Position numbers and translations under genes: made by a program | Notes under the pieces: generated by a model | Seen by the model: the letters and a program-made list of their open reading frames with translations, nothing else | Told to the model about the DNA's origin: nothing | Databases searched by the model: none | From: Planctomycetota bacterium | Lineage (GTDB): Bacteria > Planctomycetota > UBA1135 > JACQFD01 | DNA: 45,278 bases | Assembly: GCA_016200225.1 (NCBI GenBank) | Contig: JACQFD010000035.1 | Coordinates: forward strand, 1-45,278 | Direction: 5' to 3' | Shown: piece by piece, positions 26,203 to 34,646 of the stretch | How the letters are laid out: the number at the start of each line of letters is the position of its first letter | Position numbering within the stretch: the first letter of the stretch is position 1

Positions 26203-26340
26203 TTATTGTAAATCCTCGAGGGCGGCGATTTGTGTAGCTTTTAAATGTATGACGCCGCCGCTCTTTTCAACAATTCCCCGCGCCATGCGCGCGCCGTCAT
26301 TGATCCCGGCCACATGACACAAATATCCAATTCTTAATAT
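26203..26340 (-). pseudogene. Possible coding remnant with an OB-fold-like C-terminus
   Basis: In one minus-strand frame a 45-residue tail ends at a TAA at 26203. It contains INDGARMARGIVEKSGGVIH followed by LKATQIAALEDLQ. The shape (RGxVExxGGVxHLxAxxIxxLEDL) recalls the C-terminal OB fold of the error-prone DNA polymerase DnaE2/ImuC. Codon choices (TTA AGA, TTA AAA) match the other genes. Upstream the frame runs into a GC-rich repeat and the tRNA and has no plausible start, so this looks like the stranded 3' end of a lost gene. The identification is tentative. Confidence 0.3.
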
Positions 26341-26428
26341 CCCCCGCTGTGCGCTCGATGGGTTGTGTCGCGGCGAGTTGCGCAGGCAATTGTATGAATG
26401 TCGGCCGCGTCGCGCGCAGCGCAAGCGC
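26308..26428. repeat. Dispersed intergenic repeat, copy A
   Basis: Three blocks recur elsewhere in the window. A 13-mer, ggccacatgacac (26308-26320), is found again at 31881-31893. A 22-mer at 26349-26370 (gtgcgctcga...gtcg) matches 45107-45128 at 20 of 22 positions. An 18-mer at 26411-26428 (cgcgcgcagcgcaagcgc) occurs as its exact reverse complement at 45062-45079. All copies are intergenic and GC-rich. This suggests a dispersed, rearranging non-coding element; it is close to tRNA-Ala. Confidence 0.55.
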
Positions 26429-26451
26429 CTCGCGGCGCCCGAGCGTATTTG

Positions 26452-26527
26452 TGGTGGAGACGAAGGGAGTCGAACCCTCGACCTCCTCATTGCGAACGAG
26501 GCGCTCTACCAATTGAGCTACGTCCCC
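26452..26527 (-). tRNA. tRNA-Ala (anticodon CGC)
   Basis: The minus strand folds into a full cloverleaf. The acceptor stem GGGGACG pairs with CGTCTCC, and the D arm is AGCTCAATTGGTAGAGC. The anticodon stem CCTCG/TGAGG encloses the loop TTCGCAA, giving anticodon CGC at positions 34-36. The T arm is GAGGG TTCGACT CCCTT with a G-T closing pair, and CCA is encoded. The third acceptor pair is G3-U70, the main alanine identity element, which agrees with the anticodon (codon GCG). GCG is heavily used in the surrounding genes. Confidence 0.97.
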
Positions 26528-26651
26528 ACAAATTGCTTGCTCGCAACCGAAACCGGCGCGATTGGGCGGCGGATCATAGGAAACAGCGGGGCGTGCGCCA
26601 AGGAGGTACCGCTCCTTGGCAAATTCCCGGGCTTTTGCGCAGAATGGCGCG

Positions 26652-27950
26652 ATGGATTTCAACGCTTCCGCGCGTCAGATCGCTCTCGATCTCGCCGAGC
26701 CGACGCCGCTGATTTTTGGCGTCTATTTTCACGCCGTTTTTGCCGTACCCGAGGCCGAGGATCTCCTTCGCGAAGCTGCAAATGCGGCACGAAAGAGGGC
26801 GAAGGGTTCGGTCGCCGCGGCCATGGTCGAGAAAATCGAATCCGGCGCGATCCATGTCGAGATTCTCGAACGCGACGCGATGCCGCTGCCGGCGCAGGAA
26901 TTGTTAAATTACTTTAACGACGGCGCCGAGGAAGTTTCGCGCGTTCAAAATTCGACGCACGTCGCGGTCGTTTCGTGTCTCAACGACCGGCGCCCGCCCC
27001 ATGCGACGCATTGGGCCGCGCTCGCGACGGCCGACGCGGCGGCGAAATCGCTTTCGGGCGTCGTATTCGATCCGCAGCAGAATCATTGTCGAAAAATACA
27101 AAACTTTTCCGATCCGTTTCCGGAAAATGGTAATATTAAGATTATCGACCACGTTTCCATCGTCCGGTCGATCGACGACGACGGGTTCACGTGGGTGACG
27201 ACGATGGGCATGACGTCGCTCGGTCTCCCGAATTTCGAATTGCGCGGCGCGCCCGAAAATTTAGGTTCGAATTTCGGCGCCGTTCTCGCGGGCGTCGCGC
27301 AGCGGACGGTCGACGCGCTCGACGAGCAAATGCAACACAACGCGGACGCGGACAATCTAAAGATTCCGGCGCGGTGGATCGTTCAATTATCCGATCTCGC
27401 GCGCGCGAGCGGCGAGGCGGTGCCCGCGGGCGCGCCCGCGACGGCCGGCGTCGAAGTGGAATTGAAGTTGGTCGATCCCGCGGAGGGCGAGGAGGATTTG
27501 GAACAATTAGTTTCCGTGTCGCCGGCTCCGAAATATCTGGAACATCCCAACGGGCGCGACGCGGGATATTATCAATTCTTGCACGAGCTTCTCGGCGCCG
27601 CGCCGGATAATACAAAAAACGTGGCGGAGCAAAACGCGGCGATGGCGCAGGCGAGCGCGCGCGCAAAGTCCGAATTGCCGGACGTGAAAGCGCGGTTTTT
27701 GGAGGGATTGCCGATGGGCGCGCAGTTTTATGTTAAGAAAGGTTACGCGCACGACGAAGGCACGGAATACATGTGGATTTTTGTTAAGAACTGGACCGGA
27801 GATGTTCTATCGGGCGCGATCGCGAACGATCCGGTGTTTCGGAAAGAATTGACGGCGGGAACACAGGTCGAATGTAAAGAAAGCGAAGTTTACGATTGGC
27901 TCATTGCATTGCACGACGGTTCGATGGAAGGCGCGTACACGAGCCGGTAA
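26652..27950 (+). CDS. DUF2314 domain protein with large unknown N-terminal region
   Basis: The ATG at 26652 (MDFNASARQIALDLAE) is preferred over the one at 26616, whose 12 extra residues look unrelated. The last 100 residues or so (VKARFLEGLPMGAQFYVKKG, MWIFVKNWTGDVLSGAIAND, ESEVYDWLIAL) match DUF2314, a domain of unknown function found in many small bacterial proteins. The first 330 residues carry no signal or membrane segment and no recognised motif. They alternate helices and strands and include SSVVF-like and WVTTMGMTSLGLP segments. A cytoplasmic protein is likely. It follows tRNA-Ala on the opposite strand and has no close operon partner. Confidence 0.7.
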   Translation: MDFNASARQIALDLAEPTPLIFGVYFHAVFAVPEAEDLLREAANAARKRAKGSVAAAMVEKIESGAIHVEILERDAMPLPAQELLNYFNDGAEEVSRVQNSTHVAVVSCLNDRRPPHATHWAALATADAAAKSLSGVVFDPQQNHCRKIQNFSDPFPENGNIKIIDHVSIVRSIDDDGFTWVTTMGMTSLGLPNFELRGAPENLGSNFGAVLAGVAQRTVDALDEQMQHNADADNLKIPARWIVQLSDLARASGEAVPAGAPATAGVEVELKLVDPAEGEEDLEQLVSVSPAPKYLEHPNGRDAGYYQFLHELLGAAPDNTKNVAEQNAAMAQASARAKSELPDVKARFLEGLPMGAQFYVKKGYAHDEGTEYMWIFVKNWTGDVLSGAIANDPVFRKELTAGTQVECKESEVYDWLIALHDGSMEGAYTSR

Positions 27951-27991
27951 CGTGCGGCGTTCGCGGTGGATTTCCTCCCGAGCCGAATATA

Positions 27992-28582
27992 TTATGATTG
28001 TTTCGTCGGCAACCCCAGCGTCGCCGCGCGCGCGAGCCGGCCGACGAAAGGATACTGAAAGTTAGGATTGAACCAGGTTCGGCAAGATGCATAAAGTACA
28101 ATGAAGACATTCAAAAGCAGAAGGGTGGCGCTTTGGTACGAAAGCGAATTCGAAAATTTCATTAAGATCTCGGGCGCGAAAAGAAGCAGCATTACCAATC
28201 CGGAGAACACCCACGTAATCAAATTAAAAAGCAACTGAAAGTAACATCCCTGAAGCGCATGAAACGCGATCGGACGGTTGCGTGCGCGGCTGATCCGATA
28301 TGTGAGCCACATGACGATCAGCGGGAATAATTGTGTCAATACATAACTTATCGACGCCGCGAACATCGCGTACAAGGGATCGATGTGATCCGATGAAATT
28401 TCTTCCGCGTGTCCGCCTTCATGACGGTCGGCGTACGTGAGTACAATCGTCAAGAGGATCGCGGGACCGATCAAAAGCGCAAGAACATGTAGCAAATGCA
28501 CCTGTGCGGCGCGCGTGTCGGGCTCGCTTCCCTGCGGGCGGGCAAGGGTCGTCGGTGGGTTTGTGTCCGTCATTGTCGGCAT
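27992..28582 (-). CDS. Four-helix membrane protein, DUF4870-like
   Basis: The 196 residues contain about four hydrophobic segments (about 29-48, 70-95, 110-135, 147-165). The central NRPIAFHALQGCYFQLLFNL followed by ITWVFSGLVMLLLFAPEILM resembles DUF4870/Tic20-like proteins, which have a conserved FHAxQ helix. The N-terminus (TDTNPPTTLARPQGSEPDTR) is polar and probably cytoplasmic. A His/Glu-rich loop (DRHEGGHAEEISSDH) between the first two helices is unusual for the family and could bind metal, but this is speculation. It stands alone on its strand. A possible 46-residue membrane protein reads away from it 13 bases upstream. Function is unknown. Confidence 0.6.
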   Translation of the reverse strand: MPTMTDTNPPTTLARPQGSEPDTRAAQVHLLHVLALLIGPAILLTIVLTYADRHEGGHAEEISSDHIDPLYAMFAASISYVLTQLFPLIVMWLTYRISRARNRPIAFHALQGCYFQLLFNLITWVFSGLVMLLLFAPEILMKFSNSLSYQSATLLLLNVFIVLYASCRTWFNPNFQYPFVGRLARAATLGLPTKQS

Positions 28583-28595
28583 TTACCATGGATCC

Positions 28596-28736
28596 ATGCG
28601 CACGGTACCGCAAGACACCAAATCCGCATCGCGCCGCAGGAATACTATCATTGTCGGCTGGGCGGTCTTCCTGGTTCCGAGTTTATTAACTTGGATCTTG
28701 TCCTGGATGTTCCTCCAAGCCGCGGCGTCATGTTAG
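28596..28736 (+). CDS. Possible small membrane protein (46 aa)
   Basis: The ATG at 28596 opens a 46-codon frame with a basic polar start (MRTVPQDTKSASRRRN) and one strong membrane helix (VFLVPSLLTWILSWMFLQ), ending in SC and TAG. The charge pattern would place the N-terminus inside. The hydrophobic helix and the TTA-containing codons look like the local genes, but there is no Shine-Dalgarno site and no homology could be judged. It is divergent from the DUF4870-like gene and could be co-regulated with it. Confidence 0.4.
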   Translation: MRTVPQDTKSASRRRNTIIVGWAVFLVPSLLTWILSWMFLQAAASC

Positions 28737-28768
28737 CCCGCGACTAATCCTTTAACTTGGATTTTGGC

Positions 28769-28823
28769 GGGACAGGCACCCGTTTATTTGTGCCTACGGC
28801 ACAAATAAACGGGTGCCTGTCCC
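28769..28823. repeat. Perfect 26-bp palindrome with 3-base loop
   Basis: Positions 28769-28794 (gggacaggcacccg then tttatttgtgcc) are the exact reverse complement of 28798-28823, leaving only TAC as loop. Bacterial genomes, Planctomycetota among them, often carry GGGACAGGCACC hairpins of this kind as dispersed REP-like elements. It lies between the small membrane protein gene and the convergent lipoprotein gene, so it could also serve as a bidirectional transcription stop. It lacks a following T-run, which argues against a simple intrinsic terminator. Confidence 0.9.
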
Positions 28824-28868
28824 ATCCCTAATAACTCATATTTTCCGGATCGGGGATCCGAGGGATTA

Positions 28869-29402
28869 TCACTTATCCTTATCTTTGGGTTTTTCCTTCG
28901 GTTTTTCTTTTGCCTTTTCTTTAGGTTTTTCGATCGGCTTCTTGGCGCGCGGTTCCACCGGCTGTTTTGAATCCGATTTGACACCTTGAACCGTGTGGCG
29001 GCCGCCTGTCTTGGCGAATGTGTCCTCGTGCTCTTTTCTAATCTGCACGATCTTACTCTTGTTTTCCTGAACATTCACATAACGGTTTTCGCGAATGTTA
29101 ACAGTTACATGGCGTTCGATGAAAACGTCATGTTCATAACGATAACCGTTATACCAGTAATAGTTATTGTATAAATAGCAGCCGGGCGGAAATCCCCGTT
29201 CATAAATATAAACCCGCTCCACGGGAGCCGGTTCGATTTCGATGATTTCGACTCCCGGACCTGTAAAGACCGGAACTTCGTAAACCGGCTGCGCGACGAC
29301 GACCGTGCGCGGTTCGGACGGCCGTTCGACAATGATTGTCCCGCATGCAGCCAGCGGAAGTGTAGCAAAAGTGCAAATCGCGGAAAGCAATGTATTACGC
29401 AT
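28869..29402 (-). CDS. Lysine-rich lipoprotein of unknown function
   Basis: The 177 residues begin with a lipoprotein signal (MRNTLLSAICTFATLPLAAC, lipobox Cys20). The middle contains Pro/Val-rich strands and an aromatic segment (GCYLYNNYYWYNGYRYEHDV, about 85-104) that recalls short Tyr/Trp-rich repeats of cell-surface proteins. The C-terminal 30 residues are almost entirely Lys/Glu/Pro repeats of the form KEKPKEK. The tail could bind acidic wall polymers or nucleic acid, which is inference. Its GC content is visibly lower than that of its neighbours. No family could be named. It is transcribed toward the 28769-28823 palindrome. Confidence 0.75.
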   Translation of the reverse strand: MRNTLLSAICTFATLPLAACGTIIVERPSEPRTVVVAQPVYEVPVFTGPGVEIIEIEPAPVERVYIYERGFPPGCYLYNNYYWYNGYRYEHDVFIERHVTVNIRENRYVNVQENKSKIVQIRKEHEDTFAKTGGRHTVQGVKSDSKQPVEPRAKKPIEKPKEKAKEKPKEKPKDKDK

Positions 29403-29771
29403 ATTTCACCACGTTTATTTTAGATTCGCAATTTTAGATTCGCCAAGCCGCATGGGCTTGGATGTCCGTGAATTGATACGAGGATCTTCGCCGTGTGGTT
29501 GGTGCAAATCAAGCGCGAATTGGCGGCGCTCCGCCAATTTGCCGGCGCATGCGCGAGCGACGGTATGACGAGGCGCCACGGCATGTTGAGGATCCGTAAT
29601 GGACGATTCGTTGCCTGAAACTTTAGCTTCGCGGGCGGGGGGGCGGACTTTTCGCGAACTTTGGAATTTCGGCGGCGTCGGAGGCGGATATCACATTTCC
29701 AAAAGCGTTGATGGCAGTCGCGCGCGGGGCGGCGCGGCGCCATCGGCCCTTTCCCAACCGGGAGCACTTTC
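29403..29771. other. 369-base intergenic region with a short tandem repeat
   Basis: No gene is supported here. It contains ttttagattcgc twice in tandem (29418-29429 and 29432-29443, two bases apart). This 14-base period sits just upstream of the lipoprotein start on the minus strand and could be an operator or a small expansion. The remainder leads into the toroid gene, whose promoter should lie here, but no clear boxes are visible. The open frames crossing it are not gene-like. Confidence 0.5.
29760..29764 (+). promoter_or_regulatory. Ribosome binding site of the toroid gene
   Basis: GGGAG lies seven bases before the ATG at 29772. It is one of the few clear Shine-Dalgarno sites in this window, which supports that start. 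Confidence 0.65.
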
Positions 29772-31604
29772 ATGTCAAATGTACCAATAGACTCGGACGT
29801 TACAAAAAGTCACGGCGACTCGCAAGATCACAGCGATCCGAAACATCACAATAATTTTGAGTATCGTTCCGCGATCTTCGAATCGAAGTCCGCGAGCGAA
29901 CGCATGCGCGATGCGCTCCGCAATTCGCCCTATTTTATCATTTCGCTCGCTTTTAATATGTCGCTGTTGTCGTTCGCGATGGTTTGGAAATTGAGCCACG
30001 ACGAATCGAAACTGGAATCTGCGTCGATCACGGCCGCGATCGCGAAAGCGGCGGATGAGGACAAGCCGAAGGACGAGGAAGCCAAAAAGAAACAGATATT
30101 CGTTCCCGAGGATGCGTTGGTAATGGAAAACGATTTCGATGTTACAACAAATGAGCAGGAGATCGTATTTCCCGACCAGAGCTACGAAATAAGCGATCAT
30201 AATGAAACTGCGAACGGCGAAGACTTCGGGCAAGTGAAAGGAAACAGTCCCGATTTCACGCTTGTGAACAGTTCGGGCACGAACCTGTTCGATTCCATCG
30301 GAATCGGCGGCGGCGCCGGCCGCGGCGGGCGCGGAGGCGCCGGAACGGGATTCGGCGGCCGATTTAACAGAAAGGTGGGGCCCGGCGGCGGAATGCATAC
30401 AATTAGAACCGAAACATCCGTCGAAGCCGGTTTGCGCTGGCTCGCGCGGCATCAGGACGAAAACGGCGCGTGGTCGCCCGACAATTTTACTAAAAATTGC
30501 CAGGGCGGAACTGTTTGCGAGCACAGCAAGAATTTTGGATATCCCGAGTATGAAACAGGCACGACTTCGCTCGCATTATTAGCATTTCTCGGCGCCGGTT
30601 ACGATCATCGCACGCCGAAGCAGTGGACCGATCCATTTACAAAGAAAATCATCCGCGTCGGCGACGTCGTGAAGCGCGGATTGATATATTTAAAGGATCG
30701 GCAGGACGAAGCGGGCAACGTCTGCGAAGCCACCAACGGCAAGTGGGGATATAACCATTCGATCGCGGCGCTCGCGCTCTCGGAAGCCTACGGTTTGTCG
30801 CACGCGCCGCAATTCAAGAGTTGCGCGCAAAAAGCGATCAACGCGCTCGTGAACGGCCAGAATCCCGCGCCCGGCGGCACGGGTCTCTGGGCGTGGCGCT
30901 ATCGCCCGCAGTCGGGCGATAATGATATATCAGTTACCGGCTGGGCCGTCATGGCGCTCAAGTCGGCCGAACTCGCGGGGCTCGTCACTTCGCAGAGTTC
31001 CATGGAAGGCGCTTTTAACTTCTGCGAGGAAGTTACAGATAAAGGACTCGGTCTCGCTGGCTACACGAAGCGCGAGGAAGCGGGGCAGCAAGTGAAAGCG
31101 ATCGGTAAAAATGACGATTGCGCGAACCATCAGGCTCTTTCGGCCGTCGGCATGTGCGTCCGCACATTCGTTAAACACAATCCCGACGATCCGATGCTCG
31201 AGAAAGGAGCGAAAGCGCTTGTAAACGATCTTCCGGTCTGGGACACGAAAGCGAAGAAAATCGATTATTACTACTGGTACTACGCCTCGATCGCGCTCAA
31301 TCAATTCGACGGCCCGGAAAGTCCGCGCGCGGCGAAAGGCGCGTATTGGAAGCCTTGGGAAAGCGCGTTGCAAAAGGCGTTGCTCGACAATCAGGTGAAT
31401 AATACTAAACTCTGCTCCGACGGTTCGTGGGCCGGCGACGATCGATGGGGCGTCGATGGCGGCGGGCGCGTATACGGGACGGCGATCAATACATTAACTT
31501 TCGAAGTCTATTACCGATACGGCAACGCATTCGGTTTGGCGAAGAAAGTCAAGGTTCCCGGAGCGCCCGCGGTCAAGCCCGAAAAGGCGGCCGAAAAGAA
31601 ATGA
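29772..31604 (+). CDS. Anchored squalene cyclase/prenyltransferase-like toroid protein
   Basis: A 610-residue protein with a polar, His-rich N-terminus, one membrane helix (about 53-72, YFIISLAFNMSLLSFAMVWK), an acidic/Lys linker, and a Gly-rich stretch (GIGGGAGRGGRGGAGTGFGG, about 177-196). From about residue 212 to 590 there is an alpha/alpha-toroid with repeated motifs: GLRWLARHQDENGAW, GLIYLKDRQDEAG, WGYNHSIAALALSEAYGL, SVTGWAVMALKSAEL and YWYYASIALNQF. This architecture is common in Planctomycetota. No DxDD cyclase motif was seen, so catalysis is doubtful and a binding or structural role outside the membrane is more likely. A hairpin downstream may terminate it. Confidence 0.85.
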   Translation: MSNVPIDSDVTKSHGDSQDHSDPKHHNNFEYRSAIFESKSASERMRDALRNSPYFIISLAFNMSLLSFAMVWKLSHDESKLESASITAAIAKAADEDKPKDEEAKKKQIFVPEDALVMENDFDVTTNEQEIVFPDQSYEISDHNETANGEDFGQVKGNSPDFTLVNSSGTNLFDSIGIGGGAGRGGRGGAGTGFGGRFNRKVGPGGGMHTIRTETSVEAGLRWLARHQDENGAWSPDNFTKNCQGGTVCEHSKNFGYPEYETGTTSLALLAFLGAGYDHRTPKQWTDPFTKKIIRVGDVVKRGLIYLKDRQDEAGNVCEATNGKWGYNHSIAALALSEAYGLSHAPQFKSCAQKAINALVNGQNPAPGGTGLWAWRYRPQSGDNDISVTGWAVMALKSAELAGLVTSQSSMEGAFNFCEEVTDKGLGLAGYTKREEAGQQVKAIGKNDDCANHQALSAVGMCVRTFVKHNPDDPMLEKGAKALVNDLPVWDTKAKKIDYYYWYYASIALNQFDGPESPRAAKGAYWKPWESALQKALLDNQVNNTKLCSDGSWAGDDRWGVDGGGRVYGTAINTLTFEVYYRYGNAFGLAKKVKVPGAPAVKPEKAAEKK

Positions 31605-31646
31605 TGCCGGATATGTGACGACAGGTGACGATTGGGCAAGAGCGGC

Positions 31647-31678
31647 GGCGAGCGCGAAATGCGCTCGCCGTATTTGTT
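31647..31678 (+). terminator. Possible terminator hairpin after the toroid gene
   Basis: GGCGAGCGC (31647-31655) and GCGCTCGCC (31661-31669) form a perfect 9-bp stem around the loop GAAAT, followed by GTATTTGTT. It lies 43 bases after the stop. The T-run is interrupted, so efficiency is uncertain. Confidence 0.6.
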
Positions 31679-31944
31679 GATATAATTATTTTTTCAATTT
31701 GTTAATAATATTGTTTATCGATAATGATAGGCAATCAGGCCAAAGCGGGCGGCGGGCTCCGCGGCGCGGCGCAGCGGCGATGCTCCGGCCGTTGCCCTGT
31801 CGCGACCAACCCGCCAGCGCGTGCCCGCGCAAACGCGGCCACACCGCGCGTCCCGCGACCGCCTCGCCGTCGAAGATTGTGGCCACATGACACGAGCAGC
31901 GTTTTGGTAATATTATGTGGCGGAAAATTGGACCCGTCCCCCGT
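31679..31944. repeat. AT-rich spacer and GC-rich dispersed repeat, copy B
   Basis: No gene is supported. The first 50 bases are strikingly AT-rich for this genome (tttttcaatttgttaataat at 31690-31709). The rest is GC-rich low-complexity DNA ending in ggccacatgacac (31881-31893), which is shared with copy A at 26308-26320. The preceding bases align partly as well (gccgtc then gat). This looks like intergenic repeat material near the 3' end of the methyltransferase-kinase gene. Confidence 0.45.
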
Positions 31945-33801
31945 TTATTCGTTATTGATCCATGATCGCCCGATGGCCTTTTGTAGGAATGTGCCAAAGT
32001 TCATTTTGACCCAATTGGGCCTGTCATAATCCCAATTTAAGAATGCCGTCGTGGCGACTTCGATTGGATATAAACGTTCGCACGCGGCGCGCAGTGCGTC
32101 GTCGATGCCGAGAAGATTACAATATTCGACGATGGCGCGCTCTTCGCGGGGATGAAGGCTGCGGTCGAGGAGTGTCGAGGTAGCGGCGTCGTCGAGTGTG
32201 GCGTCGAACTGTTGTTTACGGTCGTGGACGATGAAATGTAATATATCGAACAACGGTAAATTCGGTTCGCGGGCCGTGCCCCAATCCAGAAGTCCCGTGA
32301 CTTCGCCCGCATCGCCGACGAGGCAGTGTTTCGCGCGCAGGTCGCCGTGCGCGATGACGAGCGGACAGCGGCGTCCGAGCAGCGCGGCGCCGGCGGCGCG
32401 CGCGACCGATAATATTAAATTAGCAGTTTCGGCTTCGCGCACGCGCGAAGCCGTGAGGCGCGCTCGCGAATGGATCAATTCCTCGATTCGCGGCTCGTCG
32501 AGCACGGCGTCTTCGATTCGGAGTTGCGCGAGAAGACGGGATAATTGTAAATAAGTCCGTTCGCGGCCGTTCGCGTCGCCCGTGAACTGCGCCGCGTTCC
32601 ATCCGGGCAGTCGTTCCTCGACCCAAACGCGCGCGCCGCGAATGTTGCATTCGCCGAAGGGCCGCGGCGCGGGAAAACCGCCGATGCGCGCGCGCAGGCG
32701 TTCGGAGAATTGTAAATGAACGCGCCCGAGGCGATCTTCCTTGCCGCATAAAGGAACGCGCGCGACGACGCCGCGCGCGCCGCCGTTCACTAACAAAAGC
32801 GCCGCGTTTCCGCGCGTCGCGAGCAAATGATCGACGCGCGCGGCGGTTCCGTCCGCGCCCGCGGCTTCGAGCGCCGCGCGCGCGATGTGTTGCATCCACG
32901 TCTCTTTTTGTTGTGTAATGGAAGCGCCGTCCGCGGCCGCCGCCGCGATCGCGAACGACGGCGCGAGCCACGGGAAGAGTCCCAATCGATAACCGATCCA
33001 TTTCATAACATTCGCTCGCTCCTTGGGGCCGATTTCGAGCTTTGGAAATCGTTTGCGGTCGAGCGACGCAAGATAATGATAATCGAGATGGGAGACGTAG
33101 GCCGCGCATTCGTTAAATATTACGAATCCAGCGCGCGAGATTTCGCCTCGCCAGCCGCGGAGCGTGCGCTCGCCGGTAGGATCGATAAATATGCGGCGCG
33201 CGAGACCGGCGATTCCCGGTTTTTCGAACCGTCCGTGCAGCCCCGTAAATCGTTTATATCCAAAACGATTCGAGGCCAGAAATATCAAATCGCCGCCGGG
33301 CTTCAATACGCGCCGCGCCTCCGCGAGCGCGTTCGCGACGCCGATCCCCGGCAATCCCGCCGGCGCGTCGGGGACGATCGCGCTCGCAAATGTAGCATCG
33401 GCGAACGGCAGCGGCTTGTCCGCGTTTATTTGTACTCCGCGAATCGTAAGATTGTTCGCGCGCGCGCGCAAATTTACAAATTCCACGCGCGCCGCATTGT
33501 CGTCGGCCGCGACGACTTCGCCGCCGAGAGCCGCGCGGGCCGGCGCCGTGCCGAGCAATCCGGACCCCAGCACGAGAGCGGGCCCCTCGGCGCCGCCGCG
33601 CGCTAGCAGCGCCGCCGCGCCGACGGATTCGCGCGTTCCCCATTCGGCGGCCGACGCCGCGCGCGCTGGAATTGTAAATAACAATTCCTCCCACGCGTCG
33701 CGCCACACCCCCGGCGCGCCGGCTTTTTGTAAAAACCGCGCGAACTGGGATTCGCAATCTTGAAACGGTGCGGGCGCCGGCATGGCGGCGCATGATTGCA
33801 T
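31945..33801 (-). CDS. SAM methyltransferase - phosphotransferase (APH-like) fusion
   Basis: The 618 residues hold two enzyme-like domains. Residues about 50-240 are a class I methyltransferase: ALVLGSGLLGTAPARAALGG (75-94) as the SAM-binding loop, VVAADDNAARVEF, and the ALAEARRVLKPGGDLIFLAS block. Residues about 300-600 resemble an aminoglycoside phosphotransferase-type kinase: VIAHGDLRAKHCLVG with His485, Gly486 and Asp487, and GLLDWGTAREPNLPLFDILH with Asp506. The usual Asn after HGDxxxx is His492. The protein is cytoplasmic, with no signal. It begins 20 bases after the PAS-protein stop, so the two are likely co-transcribed. The substrate is unknown; carbohydrate or lipid-linked modification is possible. 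Confidence 0.75.
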   Translation of the reverse strand: MQSCAAMPAPAPFQDCESQFARFLQKAGAPGVWRDAWEELLFTIPARAASAAEWGTRESVGAAALLARGGAEGPALVLGSGLLGTAPARAALGGEVVAADDNAARVEFVNLRARANNLTIRGVQINADKPLPFADATFASAIVPDAPAGLPGIGVANALAEARRVLKPGGDLIFLASNRFGYKRFTGLHGRFEKPGIAGLARRIFIDPTGERTLRGWRGEISRAGFVIFNECAAYVSHLDYHYLASLDRKRFPKLEIGPKERANVMKWIGYRLGLFPWLAPSFAIAAAAADGASITQQKETWMQHIARAALEAAGADGTAARVDHLLATRGNAALLLVNGGARGVVARVPLCGKEDRLGRVHLQFSERLRARIGGFPAPRPFGECNIRGARVWVEERLPGWNAAQFTGDANGRERTYLQLSRLLAQLRIEDAVLDEPRIEELIHSRARLTASRVREAETANLILSVARAAGAALLGRRCPLVIAHGDLRAKHCLVGDAGEVTGLLDWGTAREPNLPLFDILHFIVHDRKQQFDATLDDAATSTLLDRSLHPREERAIVEYCNLLGIDDALRAACERLYPIEVATTAFLNWDYDRPNWVKMNFGTFLQKAIGRSWINNE

Positions 33802-33821
33802 AAATTACAGCGCGGCGGTTA

Positions 33822-34646
33822 TTATAAAACTTCCGCCGGAACTTGCATGCTTTCCGGCGCGGGCTCGCATTCCGCGGCCAGCGATTGCGCCGCGTTCGCG
33901 GCTTCCATGGCGGCGGCAATGATGGCATTCGTTTGTTCTTCGAGCGCGTCGAGCGGGTTCGAATTCTCCGCGCGGTCGACGAGTCCGAGTGTGACGAGTG
34001 CGCCCGCGAACCGTCCGGTTGCGTTCGCGAACGGCGCAATGTTAATAATAAGATTCCGTTCGCGAAGGCCGAGTTCGAAATTCTTTGCGCCCCGCGCGCA
34101 TTTGAATTCCGAATTGGGCACGCCAAAAACATCCGAAAACGAGGAGCCGGGCATCCGTTTCGGCGCGACGGGAAGTTGATCGGCAAGCGATTGTAACAGT
34201 GCGGACGCGCCGCGGCTGATTTCGCAAATATTACCGTTGGCATCGAGTCGCAAAACCGCGGCGTCCATCCGCACGACGCCCGTTTGATCCTCGATCGCGG
34301 TCAACTCGCACGCGTCGACGATCCAACCCAACCATTCACCCTGCGGCCCGAGGAGCGGAGCGATGCCGAGATCCATTCTCACTCCTTTAATTGTAATGAT
34401 TCCGCGGTGCGGCGCGTCCGTTGCGCGGCCCAGGAATTCGCGGATTGCCTTGGCCTCGACGCGGTCGAAGCGGAGCATCTCCGCCTCGGGCCGGCGTCCG
34501 ACGCACCCCTCGCGGCGTCTCGAATCCTCGAGTCGCGCGATCAGGCGTCGGGCGGCCGCGTTCGAAGCGCGGATCTCGAGTTCGGGGCTCAACCAGACGA
34601 CGGGCGTCGCAAGTGTGGCAATGGCAAGTGTTATGGCGTCCTTCAT
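33822..34646 (-). CDS. PAS-like sensor protein without an output domain
   Basis: The 274 residues contain two PAS-like units. The first (about 12-115) runs from PVVWLSPELEIRASNAAARR to LGPQGEWLGWIVDACELTAI. The second (about 125-228) runs from VVRMDAAVLRLDANGNICEI to ATGRFAGALVTLGLVDRAEN. Each starts with a 'D/P-x-x-x-N' style core strand and ends with the typical return strand. A helical C-terminal segment (LDALEEQTNAIIAAAMEAAN, about 237-256) is coiled-coil-like. No kinase, GGDEF or MCP domain follows. It may sense a ligand and act on the fused methyltransferase-kinase encoded 20 bases downstream. Confidence 0.55.
   Translation of the reverse strand: MKDAITLAIATLATPVVWLSPELEIRASNAAARRLIARLEDSRRREGCVGRRPEAEMLRFDRVEAKAIREFLGRATDAPHRGIITIKGVRMDLGIAPLLGPQGEWLGWIVDACELTAIEDQTGVVRMDAAVLRLDANGNICEISRGASALLQSLADQLPVAPKRMPGSSFSDVFGVPNSEFKCARGAKNFELGLRERNLIINIAPFANATGRFAGALVTLGLVDRAENSNPLDALEEQTNAIIAAAMEAANAAQSLAAECEPAPESMQVPAEVL

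Noticed and set aside
31686..31997. Minus-strand frame of 103 codons in the repeat near 31800
   Set aside because: Low-complexity Arg/Gly/Ala translation of a GC-rich intergenic repeat, overlapping the methyltransferase-kinase stop.
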